A stretch of DNA of 64,000 nucleotides from assembly GCA_028694915.1 (NCBI GenBank), contig JAQVJY010000003.1:117348-181347 (forward strand), given 5' to 3'. This DNA is from Paludibacteraceae bacterium (GTDB lineage Bacteria > Bacteroidota > Bacteroidia > Bacteroidales > Paludibacteraceae). The translations under genes were made by a program, and so were the position numbers. Under the pieces are notes generated by a model. That model was not told the origin of the DNA. It saw only the letters and a list, made by a program, of their open reading frames with translations, and made no database searches. Position 1 is the stretch's first letter; each line of letters begins with the position of its first letter. Below, piece after piece: positions 45,065 to 54,661 of this stretch.

Positions 45065-46660
45065 TTATAATTGAGGTCCAGCAGGAATCAATGCTTTAGC
45101 ATCGTCGTTATCACAATATTGTTCGAAGTTTTTAATATACTTCGCTGCAAGTGATTTTGCTTTAGTTTCCCATTCAGTCACATTAGCATAAGTGCTACGT
45201 GGGTCAAGGATCTCAGTGTCAACGTTGTTCAATGCTTTAGGAGCGGTCAAATTTAAAATTGGAATGTGAATTGTTTCTGCTTTTTCAATTGAACCGTCGA
45301 TAATAGCATCGATGATAGCACGTGTATTTTTCAACGAAATACGTTTGCCAGTACCATTCCAGCCAGTGTTTACCAAGTAAACTTTAGCGTTATGTTCGTG
45401 AGCTTTACCAATCAATGTTTTTGCATACATAGTTGGGTGTAAAGTCAAGAACGCTTCACCGAATGCAGGTGAGAACGAAGGAACTGGTTCTGTAATACCA
45501 CGTTCTGTACCAGCTAATTTTGAAGTAAAACCAGAAAGGAAGTGATATTGTGCTTGTTTTTCATCCAAAATAGATACTGGAGGCAATACACCAAAAGCGT
45601 CAGCCGACAAGTAAATAATTTTCTTAGCGTGTCCTGCACGTGAAGGAGAAACAATTTTATTGATGTGATAGATTGGATAAGAAACACGTGTATTTTCTGT
45701 TTTAGAAGCAGCAGCTGTATAATCAGGAGTACCGTCAGATTTTACAGTTACGTTTTCCAACAAAGCATCGCGACGAATTGCACGCCAAATATCAGGTTCT
45801 TTGTCTTTTTCCAAATCAATAACTTTAGCATAGCAACCACCTTCGTAGTTGAATACACCGTGGTTATCCCAACCATGTTCGTCGTCACCAATCAAATAAC
45901 GTTTTGGGTCAGCAGAAAGGGTTGTTTTACCAGTTCCTGATAAACCGAAGAAAATAGCAACATCGCCTTCTGCACCTACGTTAGCCGAGCAGTGCATTGA
46001 AGCAATACCTTTCAATGGTAAATAGTAGTTCATCAAAGCGAAAATACCTTTTTTCATTTCACCACCATACCAAGTACCACCAATAACTTGCATTTTGCGA
46101 GTAAGATCAAACAAAGTAAACACTTCTGAATTTAAACCTTGTTCTTTCCAGTTTGGATTAACAGTTTTTGAACCGTTCAAACATACGAAATCAGGTTCAC
46201 CGTAGTTAGCCAATTCGTAGTGTGAAGGACGAATAAACATGTTAGTTACGAAGTGAGCTTGCCATGCAACCTCCATAACGAAACGCACTTTCATACGAGT
46301 GTCTTCGTTAGTTCCGCAGAATGTATCTACTACATAAAGAGTTTTTGCAGTAGAAAGTTGTTTAGTTACAAGATCTTTACAATGATCAAATACTTCAGGA
46401 GTTGTTGGGCGGTTAATAGTGCCATCCCACCACATAGTATCGCGTGTAGTATCGTCCAATACGATAAATTTATCTTTAGGAGAACGACCTGTAAATTTAC
46501 CAGTGTCAACTGATACGGCACCTGTAGTGGTCAACACCCCTTTTTCGAAACCTTCGTTAGCAGGATCCATTTCGGCTTGAAACAACTCTTCGTAAGTTGG
46601 GTTGTGCAACACTTCGAAATTACCGGAAATTCCATACTTGCTTAAATCCAATTTTTCCAT
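45065..46660 (-). CDS. pckA: Phosphoenolpyruvate carboxykinase (ATP)
   Basis: 531 residues, the normal length of the ATP-dependent enzyme. The kinase P-loop [16 protein letters not shown] (~240-255) and its following GDDEHGW magnesium-binding segment (~261-267) are intact. [10 protein letters not shown] (~57-66) binds the carboxylates and [12 protein letters not shown] (~194-205) carries the conserved lysine. In succinate- and propionate-forming Bacteroidales the enzyme runs toward oxaloacetate, saving ATP while fixing CO2. It is divergent from nqrA across a 488-base gap, and both products belong to the fumarate-respiration side of metabolism. Confidence 0.97.
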   Translation of the reverse strand: MEKLDLSKYGISGNFEVLHNPTYEELFQAEMDPANEGFEKGVLTTTGAVSVDTGKFTGRSPKDKFIVLDDTTRDTMWWDGTINRPTTPEVFDHCKDLVTKQLSTAKTLYVVDTFCGTNEDTRMKVRFVMEVAWQAHFVTNMFIRPSHYELANYGEPDFVCLNGSKTVNPNWKEQGLNSEVFTLFDLTRKMQVIGGTWYGGEMKKGIFALMNYYLPLKGIASMHCSANVGAEGDVAIFFGLSGTGKTTLSADPKRYLIGDDEHGWDNHGVFNYEGGCYAKVIDLEKDKEPDIWRAIRRDALLENVTVKSDGTPDYTAAASKTENTRVSYPIYHINKIVSPSRAGHAKKIIYLSADAFGVLPPVSILDEKQAQYHFLSGFTSKLAGTERGITEPVPSFSPAFGEAFLTLHPTMYAKTLIGKAHEHNAKVYLVNTGWNGTGKRISLKNTRAIIDAIIDGSIEKAETIHIPILNLTAPKALNNVDTEILDPRSTYANVTEWETKAKSLAAKYIKNFEQYCDNDDAKALIPAGPQL

Positions 46661-46719
46661 AATGTTAATTGTTTTATAATGATTAATACTCTACTTGCAT
46701 TTTATACTTTAAGACGTTA

Positions 46720-46727
46720 CAAAGATA
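46720..46727 (-). promoter_or_regulatory. -7 box TATCTTTG for pckA
   Basis: Exact TAnnTTTG on the minus strand, 59 bases before the pckA ATG. Confidence 0.6.
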
Positions 46728-47077
46728 CAACAAAAATCAAACCCGATAAAGCAATTAAAGAAATTTTTCTTTAATTAAATCAAAATAAAGTAAAGTGTTC
46801 ATTATAAAACAATTAACAATGCTCATTTCGGCTTTATTGTGCAAAAAAAGAATTTTTAGTGCTTAATTTTGACATTTTTATTAAGGATTTACCCCCCGCT
46901 TAATCACATTTTTTCTTAAAAAAAGCACTCCTTTTAAAAAATCAGAAAAACAGATTAGAAAAAGAAGATGCAACAACTTATAACTCAAAAAAAGTGACGT
47001 AAACTGGGTTAATTGAACTAGTAAAAAATAATAAAATATTAAACAAAAAAAGGGTTGAATCTTTTAAAATTATATTG

Positions 47078-47085
47078 TACCTTTG
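47078..47085 (+). promoter_or_regulatory. -7 box TACCTTTG for the nqr operon
   Basis: Exact TAnnTTTG with GTTG about 21 bases upstream (47053-47056) as a -33-like element. It lies 63 bases before the nqrA ATG at 47149 and overlaps the longer open frame, ruling out its upstream start. Confidence 0.65.
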
Positions 47086-47148
47086 CGGCGCAAAAAAAAT
47101 AAAACCTATTGTTTTGCACTGATTTTGAATTTATTTCAATTCATTTAT

Positions 47149-48507
47149 ATGAAAACAATCAAACTGAAAAAAGGATTAAACATTGAAATTTCGGGCAAGG
47201 CATCTTTGCATGTTGCTTCGATGAGTCAACCTGAAACGGTGGCCATCGTCCCTGACGATTTCAAAGGAATCACTCCTAAAGTAGCCGTAAAAGAAGGAGA
47301 TACTGTAAAAGCTGGTAGTGTCCTTTTCTTTGACAAAACACATCCGGAGTTGAAAATTGTTTCACCTGTGAGTGGAACTGTGGTTGAAGTAGCACGTGGC
47401 GAACGTCGTAAATTACTCTACATCTCTGTAAAACGTGACATTGAAACCACTTACGAGCAATTTAACAAAGTTGATCTCAATGCAAAACGCGAAGAGATCT
47501 TGAGCGCTTTACTTGAAGCGGGATTTGGAGGCTTTTTCCGTCAACGACCATACGATGTTATTGCCAACCCCACAATAGCCCCTAAAGCTATTTTTGTTTC
47601 AGCATTTGATTCTGCTCCACTTGCTCCCGATTATAATTTTGTATTGAAAGGTCAAGCTTCACAAGTGCAAGCAGGTATTTCGGTTCTTGCAAAACTAACC
47701 GAAGGCAACGTATATTACTCGGTATGCCCAAGCACATCAGCCGAGTTGAAAAATATGAAAGATGTAGAAATCAACGAATTCGTTGGTGCTCATCCTGCTG
47801 GTAACGTAGGCGTACAAATCAATCACCTAAATCCAATTAATAAAGGAGAAGTTGTTTGGACCGTGAACGTACAAGACGTTGCCCTCATCGGACGTTTTGC
47901 TACCTCAGGTGTGGTAAACCTAACTAAAACAATTGCAGTAGCAGGGCCAGAAGTTATTGAACCTGCTTACGTTAAAACAGTATATGGCACTTCTATTGCA
48001 GCTATCACCAACTGTAACATTACAAAAGGAGTGAAAGTGCGCTATATCAACGGTGATGTATTAAGTGGGACACAAGTAGCAGAAACTGGTGTATTAAGCC
48101 CTTTTGCTAATTTAGTTTCTGTTATTGCCGAGGGCGACACCGCCGATGAATTTGTTGGATGGGCTATGCCACGTCTCAATAAATTTAGCAACAGCAACCT
48201 TTTTGCCACTAAAATCATTCGCAAATTGTTCCCCAAAAAACAATTCGAGTTCGATGCCCGTATTTTAGGCGGCGAACGCGCTTTTATCATGAGTGGCGAA
48301 CTGGAAAAAGTATTCCCTATGGACATCATGCCTGAGCAATTACTCAAAGCTATGATTACAAAGAATCTCGATAAAATGGAACAACTTGGGGCTTACGAAG
48401 TAGCTCCTGAAGATTTTGGTTTATGCGAATTTGTATGCACCTCCAAAATGGAACTCCAAAAAATCGTTCGTGAATCTTTGGATTACATGAGAAAAGAATT
48501 AGAATAA
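47149..48507 (+). CDS. nqrA: Na+-translocating NADH:quinone reductase subunit A
   Basis: 452 residues from the ATG at 47149 (MKTIKLKKGLNIEISGKA). It is homologous to RnfC but without the iron-sulfur motifs. Typical NqrA segments are DDFKGITPKVAVKEGDTVKAGSVLFFDK (~37-64), GGFFRQRPYD (~124-133), and GAHPAGNVGVQINHLNPI (~214-231). It is a cytoplasmic peripheral subunit of the six-subunit pump that couples NADH oxidation and quinone reduction to sodium export. First gene of nqrABCDEF. Confidence 0.97.
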   Translation: MKTIKLKKGLNIEISGKASLHVASMSQPETVAIVPDDFKGITPKVAVKEGDTVKAGSVLFFDKTHPELKIVSPVSGTVVEVARGERRKLLYISVKRDIETTYEQFNKVDLNAKREEILSALLEAGFGGFFRQRPYDVIANPTIAPKAIFVSAFDSAPLAPDYNFVLKGQASQVQAGISVLAKLTEGNVYYSVCPSTSAELKNMKDVEINEFVGAHPAGNVGVQINHLNPINKGEVVWTVNVQDVALIGRFATSGVVNLTKTIAVAGPEVIEPAYVKTVYGTSIAAITNCNITKGVKVRYINGDVLSGTQVAETGVLSPFANLVSVIAEGDTADEFVGWAMPRLNKFSNSNLFATKIIRKLFPKKQFEFDARILGGERAFIMSGELEKVFPMDIMPEQLLKAMITKNLDKMEQLGAYEVAPEDFGLCEFVCTSKMELQKIVRESLDYMRKELE

Positions 48508-48533
48508 AAACACGAACCTTCATTATAAGCAAT

Positions 48534-49733
48534 ATGAAATTTCTAAAAAACATCGTTGACAAGTTGGAGCCTACCTTTTCTGAAGGAGGTAAACTGTCAA
48601 AATTGCACTCCGTGTTCGACGGCTTTTCAACATTCCTTTTTGTGCCAAATCATACTGCTAAAAGCGGTGCGCACATTCATGATGCTATCGACTCCAAACG
48701 TACTATGATTACCGTAGTGTTGGCATTGGTGCCTGCACTTTTATTCGGTATGTGGAACGTGGGTTACCAACATTTTTTGGCCATCGGTCAAGATGTAAAC
48801 TTTTGGGAACAATTCGCCTTCGGTTTATTAGCCGTTTTACCTACATTAGTTGTTTCGTATGTAGTGGGTTTGGGTATCGAATTTATCATTGCCCAGATTA
48901 AAGGTCACGAAATTCAAGAAGGTTTTTTGGTAACCGGCTTTTTAATTCCGCTCATTGTACCTGTTGACACACCACTTTGGATGATTGCTGTAGCCACAGC
49001 ATTTGCAGTCATTTTTGCCAAAGAAGTTTTTGGTGGTACCGGTTACAATATTTTCAACGTCGCCCTTATTACCCGTGCCTTCTTATTCTTTGCTTACCCA
49101 ACCGCCATGAGTGGCGACCAAGTGTGGGTACGTACGCGTGATGCTTTCTGGTGGGGTGCTGGTGAACCAATCAATGCATTTTCAGGAGCTACACCACTAG
49201 GACAGTTGGCTACATCAACAGAACCGGTAGCAGCTTTCCATAATATTATGGGCGATCCTATTGGATTTTGGGATGGTTTTCTTGGATTAATTCCTGGCTC
49301 TGTTGGTGAAACGTCTACACTCGCTATTTTGTTAGGTGCAGCTCTACTCATTATCACCAACGTTGCTAGTTGGAAAACCATGTTAAGTGTCTTTTTAGGT
49401 GGTGCTTTTATGGGACTCGTATTCAACACGTGGGGGCCTGATAGTGCTATCGCCAATTTACCTTGGTACAATCATTTGGTATTAGGCGGTTTTGCTTTCG
49501 GTGCTGTATTTATGGCTACAGATCCAGTAACATCCGCTCGTACAGAAACGGGAAAATGGATTTATGGATTCTTGATTGGCGTCATGGCAATCATAATTCG
49601 TATACTCAATCCAGGATATCCAGAAGGCATGATGCTCGCCATTTTATTAATGAACATTTTTGGATGTTTAATCGACTATTTTGTAGTACAATCGAACATA
49701 ACAAAACGGTTAAAACGTACAACAATTAAATAA
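48534..49733 (+). CDS. nqrB: Na+-translocating NADH:quinone reductase subunit B
   Basis: 399 residues, about ten membrane helices. The flavinylation threonine is Thr220 in FSGATPLGQ, which carries covalent FMN in the family. GGTGYNIFNVALITRAFLFFAYP (~164-186) and ATDPVTSARTETGKW (~325-339) are conserved. Subunit B holds the quinone site and the sodium path. Ten bases separate it from nqrC. Confidence 0.97.
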   Translation: MKFLKNIVDKLEPTFSEGGKLSKLHSVFDGFSTFLFVPNHTAKSGAHIHDAIDSKRTMITVVLALVPALLFGMWNVGYQHFLAIGQDVNFWEQFAFGLLAVLPTLVVSYVVGLGIEFIIAQIKGHEIQEGFLVTGFLIPLIVPVDTPLWMIAVATAFAVIFAKEVFGGTGYNIFNVALITRAFLFFAYPTAMSGDQVWVRTRDAFWWGAGEPINAFSGATPLGQLATSTEPVAAFHNIMGDPIGFWDGFLGLIPGSVGETSTLAILLGAALLIITNVASWKTMLSVFLGGAFMGLVFNTWGPDSAIANLPWYNHLVLGGFAFGAVFMATDPVTSARTETGKWIYGFLIGVMAIIIRILNPGYPEGMMLAILLMNIFGCLIDYFVVQSNITKRLKRTTIK

Positions 49734-49743
49734 GGAACTTATT

Positions 49744-50583
49744 ATGGCTACAAAAAAATATAAATGTAAAGTGTGTGGCTACATACACGAAGGGGATAAA
49801 GCTCCTGAGTCATGTCCTGTATGTAAAGCTCCAGCTTCAGAATTTGAAGAAATCAAAGAAAAACGCAGTTTCAATAAAGAAAACAGTACCTACATCTTTG
49901 TTTATACATCGGTTATCATTGTCATTGTATCGTTGTTATTGTCATTCACCTCTGGCGCACTCAAAAGTCGCCAAGCGGCCAACATGGAACTTGACAAAAA
50001 GAAACAAATACTTAGTTCTCTCCCTGCAGTGAATTTAGAAGGAGCTGATGCGGCAGTGCTATACACCACTTATATCAAAAAGTATGTGATGTTAAATGCC
50101 AATGGCGAAATAACTAAAGAGGTTGGTAACTTCAACTACAAAATAAGCAAAGGAGAATTCCCTTTATATATTGCCGAAGTTGAAGGTCAAACCAAATACA
50201 TCATTCCTTTAAATGGAGCTGGACTTTGGGGAGCCATTTGGGGTTATATTGCTTTGAATGATGATACAAATACGGTATACGGTATCTACTTTTCACACGC
50301 CAGCGAAACTCCTGGTTTAGGTGCCAATATTGTAGCTCCAAAATTCCGAGATCAATTCGTTGGCAAAGAGGTCATGAAAAATGGTACATTTGCTTCTATA
50401 GCAGTAATGAAAACGGGACAAACAGCAGAGGGGCAGGATCAGGTAGATGCCATTTCAGGTGGGACCATTACCTCAAAAGGTGTTGAATCAATGCTCAAAA
50501 ATTGTATAGGCAACTATATCACTTTCTTGAAAAAGACAACGCCAGCTGAAGAAGCTGTTAAAGAAGGAGGAAATACATTATGA
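49744..50583 (+). CDS. nqrC: NqrC with an N-terminal rubredoxin-like domain (fusion)
   Basis: 279 residues. Residues 1-36 form a rubrerythrin-type rubredoxin ribbon: YKCKVCGYIHEGDKAP, then CPVCKAPASEFEEI (Cys8, Cys11, Cys24, Cys27). A linker and a membrane helix (~48-70) follow, then the usual NqrC FMN-binding domain with flavinylation Thr241 in AISGGTITSKG. The frame is continuous and no start codon in the linker looks better. Since NqrC's N-terminus is cytoplasmic and its FMN domain periplasmic, the ribbon should face the cytoplasm. Typical NqrC proteins lack this domain. It closely resembles the ribbons at 54744 and 55373, suggesting exchange of electrons with cytoplasmic rubrerythrin or oxidase partners; this is inference. 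nqrD overlaps its stop by four bases. Confidence 0.9.
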   Translation: MATKKYKCKVCGYIHEGDKAPESCPVCKAPASEFEEIKEKRSFNKENSTYIFVYTSVIIVIVSLLLSFTSGALKSRQAANMELDKKKQILSSLPAVNLEGADAAVLYTTYIKKYVMLNANGEITKEVGNFNYKISKGEFPLYIAEVEGQTKYIIPLNGAGLWGAIWGYIALNDDTNTVYGIYFSHASETPGLGANIVAPKFRDQFVGKEVMKNGTFASIAVMKTGQTAEGQDQVDAISGGTITSKGVESMLKNCIGNYITFLKKTTPAEEAVKEGGNTL

Positions 50584-51209
50584 AAATGAATGAAGAACTA
50601 AAGAACACCTTACTTGGTCCATTGAGCAAGAATAATCCTATTGCTGTTCAAGTATTAGGCATTTGTTCTGCATTAGCAGTAACTGTGGAATTGAAACCCG
50701 CATTAGTGATGGGTATTTCGGTAACTATTATTGTAGCATTAGCTAACGTGGTAATTTCATTAATTCGCAACACAATACCTAATAGTGTACGTATCATTGT
50801 ACAATTAGTCGTAGTGGCTGCTTTAGTTACTATAGTAAGCGAATTTTTGAAAGCGTTTGCTTTTGATGTCAGCGTACAACTATCTGTTTACATTGGATTA
50901 ATCATTACCAACTGTATTTTGATGGGACGCCTCGAGGCATTCGCTATGAGCAACAAACCTGGAGCCGCCTTTTTAGATGGCTTGGGCAATGGCTTTGGTT
51001 ATGCTATGATTTTAGTGTTTGTGGCCTTTGTACGTGAATTATTTGGTTCTGGTTCTTTGTTAGGGTTCCAATTAATTCCTCAAAGTTGGTACGAAGCTGG
51101 TTACGTGAACAACGGCTTAATGATGATGCCATCCATGGCTATGATTCTGTTAGCATGCTTTATTTGGATACACCGTTCATTAGATAAAGATCTTCAAGAA
51201 AAAGGATAA
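50580..51209 (+). CDS. nqrD: Na+-translocating NADH:quinone reductase subunit D
   Basis: 209 residues, six membrane helices, homologous to RnfE. The ATG overlaps the nqrC stop (ATGA), so translation is coupled. The iron-site region reads VLGICSALAVT, and NKPGAAFLDGLGNGFGYAMILVFVAFVRELFGSG is the family signature. It pairs with NqrE to form the membrane iron-binding channel. Confidence 0.96.
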   Translation: MKMNEELKNTLLGPLSKNNPIAVQVLGICSALAVTVELKPALVMGISVTIIVALANVVISLIRNTIPNSVRIIVQLVVVAALVTIVSEFLKAFAFDVSVQLSVYIGLIITNCILMGRLEAFAMSNKPGAAFLDGLGNGFGYAMILVFVAFVRELFGSGSLLGFQLIPQSWYEAGYVNNGLMMMPSMAMILLACFIWIHRSLDKDLQEKG

Positions 51210-51279
51210 ATACTAATTAAAGTTGTAAAAATAAATAGCCTACACAGCATTTAACTTTCAACTTTCAACTCATAAAAAT

Positions 51280-51924
51280 ATGGAAAATGCTTTAAGTATA
51301 TTTGTTCGATCCATCTTTGTGGATAATATGATTTTCGCTTACTTCCTTGGTATGTGTTCATACTTGGCCGTATCGAAAAACGTGAAAACTTCTATCGGAT
51401 TGGGTATAGCTGTCACATTTGTTTTACTCATCACCTTACCCGTTAACTACCTTTTAGAAGTACACGTATTAAGAGCTGGAGCACTATCTTGGCTCGGTGA
51501 GAATTTTGCCAACCTTGACTTAAGTTATTTAAGTTTCATCTTATTTATTGCTGTTATTGCAGCCATTGTACAATTAGTAGAAATGATAGTGGAGAAATTT
51601 TCACCATCACTATATGCATCCCTAGGTATTTTCTTACCACTTATCGCGGTGAATTGTGCCATCATGGGTGGAGCTTTATTTATGCAACAACGGGCTGGTT
51701 TAGAACCATCAGATCCAAAAGCATTAACAAGCCTTGTTGATGTCATAGCTTATGCGTTAGGTTCTGGTTTTGGATGGGTTTTAGCCATCGTAGGATTAGC
51801 TGCCATCCGGGAGAAACTGGAATATTCAGATGTTCCCGCTCCTTTACGCGGTTTAGGTATCACGTTTATCACCGTAGGTCTCATGGCTTTAGCATTTTTA
51901 TGCTTCAGCGGTCTTAAAATTTAA
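51280..51924 (+). CDS. nqrE: Na+-translocating NADH:quinone reductase subunit E
   Basis: 214 residues, six membrane helices, homologous to Rnf[23 protein letters not shown] (~22-43) has the iron-centre cysteine and [16 protein letters not shown] (~123-138) the second. The gap from nqrD is 70 bases, with no clear terminator. The ~75 bases after it lead directly to nqrF. Confidence 0.96.
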   Translation: MENALSIFVRSIFVDNMIFAYFLGMCSYLAVSKNVKTSIGLGIAVTFVLLITLPVNYLLEVHVLRAGALSWLGENFANLDLSYLSFILFIAVIAAIVQLVEMIVEKFSPSLYASLGIFLPLIAVNCAIMGGALFMQQRAGLEPSDPKALTSLVDVIAYALGSGFGWVLAIVGLAAIREKLEYSDVPAPLRGLGITFITVGLMALAFLCFSGLKI

Positions 51925-52003
51925 TCATTTCAAGCAAAAAATCGAAGATTTGAGGAACGAATTCATTATTTTTCGGGCCTACAACTTTTAATCAAATATA
52001 AAT

Positions 52004-53290
52004 ATGTTACTCGAAATCAACTCATTAATAATCACTACCAGTTTAGTTGTCTTTTTATGCGTGGTACTGTTATTGGTTATTGTATTGCTCATTGCAAAAC
52101 GCTATTTGGTCACTTCTGGTGATGTTAAAATTACCCTAAACGGTGAAAAAGAGATGCAAGTTGCTGCTGGAACATCCTTGTTAAACGCGATGTCCAATGC
52201 TGGTATCTTTTTACCATCTGCTTGTGGTGGTAAAGGTTCTTGCGCTCAATGTCGCTGTCAGGTAGAACAAGGTGGTGGCGAAATTCTCCCAACCGAAACC
52301 GTACACTTTAGCCGCAAACAAATCAAAGATAATTGGCGTTTGGGTTGTCAAGTGAAAGTAAAAAGCGATATGAGCATTAAAGTGCCTGAATCAGTACTTG
52401 GTGTCAAAGAATGGGAATGTGAAGTAATTTCTAATAGAAACGTGGCAACGTTCATCAAAGAATTTATTGTAGCCCTTCCTAAAGGTGAACACATGGACTT
52501 TATCCCAGGTTCATACGCACAGATTAAAATCCCAGCTTACACCATGGACTACGATAAAGATATCGACAAATCATTAATTGGCGAAGAATACGTAAAAGCG
52601 TGGGAAAATTTTGGTCTATTTGGTTTAAAATGTACCAATACGGAAGAAACTGTTCGTGCCTACTCTATGGCCAACTATCCTGCCGAGGGCGATCGCATTA
52701 TGTTAACCGTACGTATTGCTACACCTCCATTTAAACCCAAAGAACAAGGTCCTGGATTTATGGATGTCATGCCAGGTATTGCATCTTCGTATATCTTTAC
52801 CTTAAAACCAGGCGACAAAGTTATTATGAGTGGCCCTTACGGCGATTTCCATCCAGTATTCAACTCTACCAACGAAATGATGTGGGTTGGTGGTGGTGCC
52901 GGTATGGCTCCATTGCGTGCTCAAATCATGCACATGACTCATACCTTACGTACTACTAATCGCAAAATGTCATATTTCTACGGAGCTCGTGCTCTTAACG
53001 AAGTATTCTATTTGGAAGATTTCTTGGCTATCGAAAAAGAATTTCCTAATTTTTCTTTCCATTTAGCACTCGACCGTCCAGATCCTGCAGCCGATGCTGC
53101 TGGCGTAAAATACACACCTGGATTTGTTCACAACGTAATTTATGAAACATATTTAAAAAACCACGAAGCACCTGAAGATATTGAATACTACATGTGCGGT
53201 CCTGGCCCAATGAGTAAAGCTGTAGAAGGCATGCTCGACAGCCTAGGAGTTCCTCGTGAAAACTTAATGTTCGACGACTTCGGAGCATAA
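52004..53290 (+). CDS. nqrF: Na+-translocating NADH:quinone reductase subunit F
   Basis: 428 residues. N-terminal membrane helix (~5-30), then a plant-type [2Fe-2S] ferredoxin domain with SACGGKGSCAQCRCQV (~69-84) and a further cysteine near 117, then the FAD domain (RAYSMANYPAE) and NADH domain (GGGAGMAPLRAQI, MCGPGPMSKAVEGML). It is the NADH entry point of the complex. The operon ends with a strong terminator shared with the convergent oxidase-like gene. Confidence 0.97.
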   Translation: MLLEINSLIITTSLVVFLCVVLLLVIVLLIAKRYLVTSGDVKITLNGEKEMQVAAGTSLLNAMSNAGIFLPSACGGKGSCAQCRCQVEQGGGEILPTETVHFSRKQIKDNWRLGCQVKVKSDMSIKVPESVLGVKEWECEVISNRNVATFIKEFIVALPKGEHMDFIPGSYAQIKIPAYTMDYDKDIDKSLIGEEYVKAWENFGLFGLKCTNTEETVRAYSMANYPAEGDRIMLTVRIATPPFKPKEQGPGFMDVMPGIASSYIFTLKPGDKVIMSGPYGDFHPVFNSTNEMMWVGGGAGMAPLRAQIMHMTHTLRTTNRKMSYFYGARALNEVFYLEDFLAIEKEFPNFSFHLALDRPDPAADAAGVKYTPGFVHNVIYETYLKNHEAPEDIEYYMCGPGPMSKAVEGMLDSLGVPRENLMFDDFGA

Positions 53291-53296
53291 CTAAAT

Positions 53297-53330
53297 AAAA
53301 AAAGCCTTGAATTTCTTCAAGGCTTTTTTT
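53297..53330. terminator. Bidirectional terminator between nqrF and the oxidase-like gene
   Basis: 15-bp stem (53297-53311 with 53316-53330), a four-base loop, and seven As and Ts on the flanks. Serves both convergent genes. Confidence 0.92.
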
Positions 53331-53342
53331 TATATTTATAGG

Positions 53343-53999
53343 TCACATATTCACTACTAATTCAGGCTTACCAGCCTCTATAAAACTATTATTACGATGT
53401 TCCCGTTCATCTAACGCTATACGCGCAAACACCTCACCCCAAGTCGCCACATCGGCATAACGTCGAACCATCTCATTAGTTACTGGCTGCTGAAACAACA
53501 ATTCATGGTCGCGCACAAATTCGGCATACGTATGTTCCGCATGATCTTCAAATTGTGCATTAAATAACAATGCCTGGCGCATACTTACACGGCTTAAAAA
53601 CCAAGCAAAAGCCATATAGCCATATAACGCCACATGCGTTACAAAAGGATTTAAATACCAAGGCGAAGGAATCCCAAACTCCTTACGACGTTCGTTCAAC
53701 ACCAATAAATGCCAATACTCATTGTCCTGTGCCTCACGACTCCACTCCACCATATGTGAAGCTAACTCAACTACCGATTTATGCCGATACGCAAATGATA
53801 AACGCACATAGTGACGTGTTTCCCATTTACGATACGGAATAGAAGCAAGCATTTCTAGAAAAATAAACTTGGGAACGGTTGTTTTGCGCCCCGCTACAAG
53901 ATCCATGGATAGGAAAAAGAGCTTGGACAAAACGCTGTACTTACAACGTGGAGTTGCCAACGTACGTTCTAATTCAGACTTTAAATCAATAGCTTCCAT
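53343..53999 (-). CDS. Alternative oxidase / PTOX-like di-iron protein
   Basis: 218 residues from the ATG at 53999. The four AOX/PTOX ligand boxes appear in order: FLEMLASIP (Glu49), QDNEYWHLLVLNE (Glu94, His97), FEDHAEHTYAEFV (Glu151, His154) and LDEREHRN (Glu198, His201). The spacing and 'NExxHLL' and 'FEDHAxxTY' shapes are those of plastid/cyanobacterial terminal oxidases, and the helix before box 3 matches the membrane-dipping helix. Such enzymes oxidise quinol and reduce oxygen to water without pumping ions. It lies convergent to nqrF, so one product supplies quinol and the other could drain it to oxygen. It sits 22 bases after the RNase H gene. Distant homology, so the function is inferred. 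Confidence 0.75.
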   Translation of the reverse strand: MEAIDLKSELERTLATPRCKYSVLSKLFFLSMDLVAGRKTTVPKFIFLEMLASIPYRKWETRHYVRLSFAYRHKSVVELASHMVEWSREAQDNEYWHLLVLNERRKEFGIPSPWYLNPFVTHVALYGYMAFAWFLSRVSMRQALLFNAQFEDHAEHTYAEFVRDHELLFQQPVTNEMVRRYADVATWGEVFARIALDEREHRNNSFIEAGKPELVVNM

Positions 54000-54021
54000 A
54001 ATTATAATAAATTTAGAATGA

Positions 54022-54657
54022 TTATTTTCGTCCAAAATCGGCAGGGATTTCGCCCCACAAATCAGTTTGCCATTTTAAGATTTTTGTATCATATTTATTC
54101 TCTGACAACCATTTTTCAGCCCGTGTAACCAATTCAAACACTGCCGCATTTTTAGCCGTTGGTTCTAATTTTGATTTGCATTTTTTTTGTCGAATCCACG
54201 CTTGAGCCGTCATACTATCAGAATAAAGCGGCATCGTTAAATTCTGTTTTTTCAAGAGTGCCAACCCATGCACAATAGCCAGAAATTCACCAATATTATT
54301 GGTAGCTCCGTCAAAAGGCCCCATCCTAAATAGTTCCTCGCCTGTGGCTGTCCACACACCACGATATTCCATTTTACCAGGATTGCCACTGCACGCGGCA
54401 TCCACCGACATACTAATGAGCTCTGGTTTAGGTATATCGACATTAGAGTCTAACATGGCGAGCACATCAGAGGATTTATTCGCTTTTACCACTTGCCAAT
54501 AATTTTGCGAAGCAGCTATTTTAGCAGCTTCTTGGGTAGAAAAACCTTTGTATTGAGCACCTTCAAAGCCCTCTACCTGAGCTTTACAAGCGTCCCAACT
54601 ATCAAAAATACCGGAAGTGCGACCATTCCACACTACATAGAATTTATTCTTTGCCAT
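54022..54657 (-). CDS. Ribonuclease H with N-terminal RHBD domain
   Basis: 211 residues. Residues ~1-47 are the RNase-H-associated hybrid-binding (Cauli_VI) domain (KFYVVWNGRTSGIFDSWDACKAQVEGFEGAQYKGF). The catalytic RNase H type 1 domain starts near 80: Asp86 (SVDAACSGNPG), Glu124 (NNIGEFLAI) and Asp147 (YSDSMTAQAW) are the carboxylates. The Bacteroidota-type domain pair is common. It removes RNA from RNA-DNA hybrids. It has a promoter box only 5 bases before its ATG and probably carries the oxidase gene with it. Confidence 0.93.
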   Translation of the reverse strand: MAKNKFYVVWNGRTSGIFDSWDACKAQVEGFEGAQYKGFSTQEAAKIAASQNYWQVVKANKSSDVLAMLDSNVDIPKPELISMSVDAACSGNPGKMEYRGVWTATGEELFRMGPFDGATNNIGEFLAIVHGLALLKKQNLTMPLYSDSMTAQAWIRQKKCKSKLEPTAKNAAVFELVTRAEKWLSENKYDTKILKWQTDLWGEIPADFGRK

Positions 54658-54661
54658 ACCA

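Larger units (their letters stand above)
46661..47148. other. AT-rich divergent regulatory region pckA/nqrA
   Basis: 488 bases without a credible gene. It has a TATCTTTG box on the minus strand (46720-46727) for pckA and a TACCTTTG box on the plus strand (47078-47085) for nqrA. The middle is AT-rich with a CCCCCC run near 46892; no further structure identified. The length leaves room for regulator sites or a small RNA. Confidence 0.6.
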
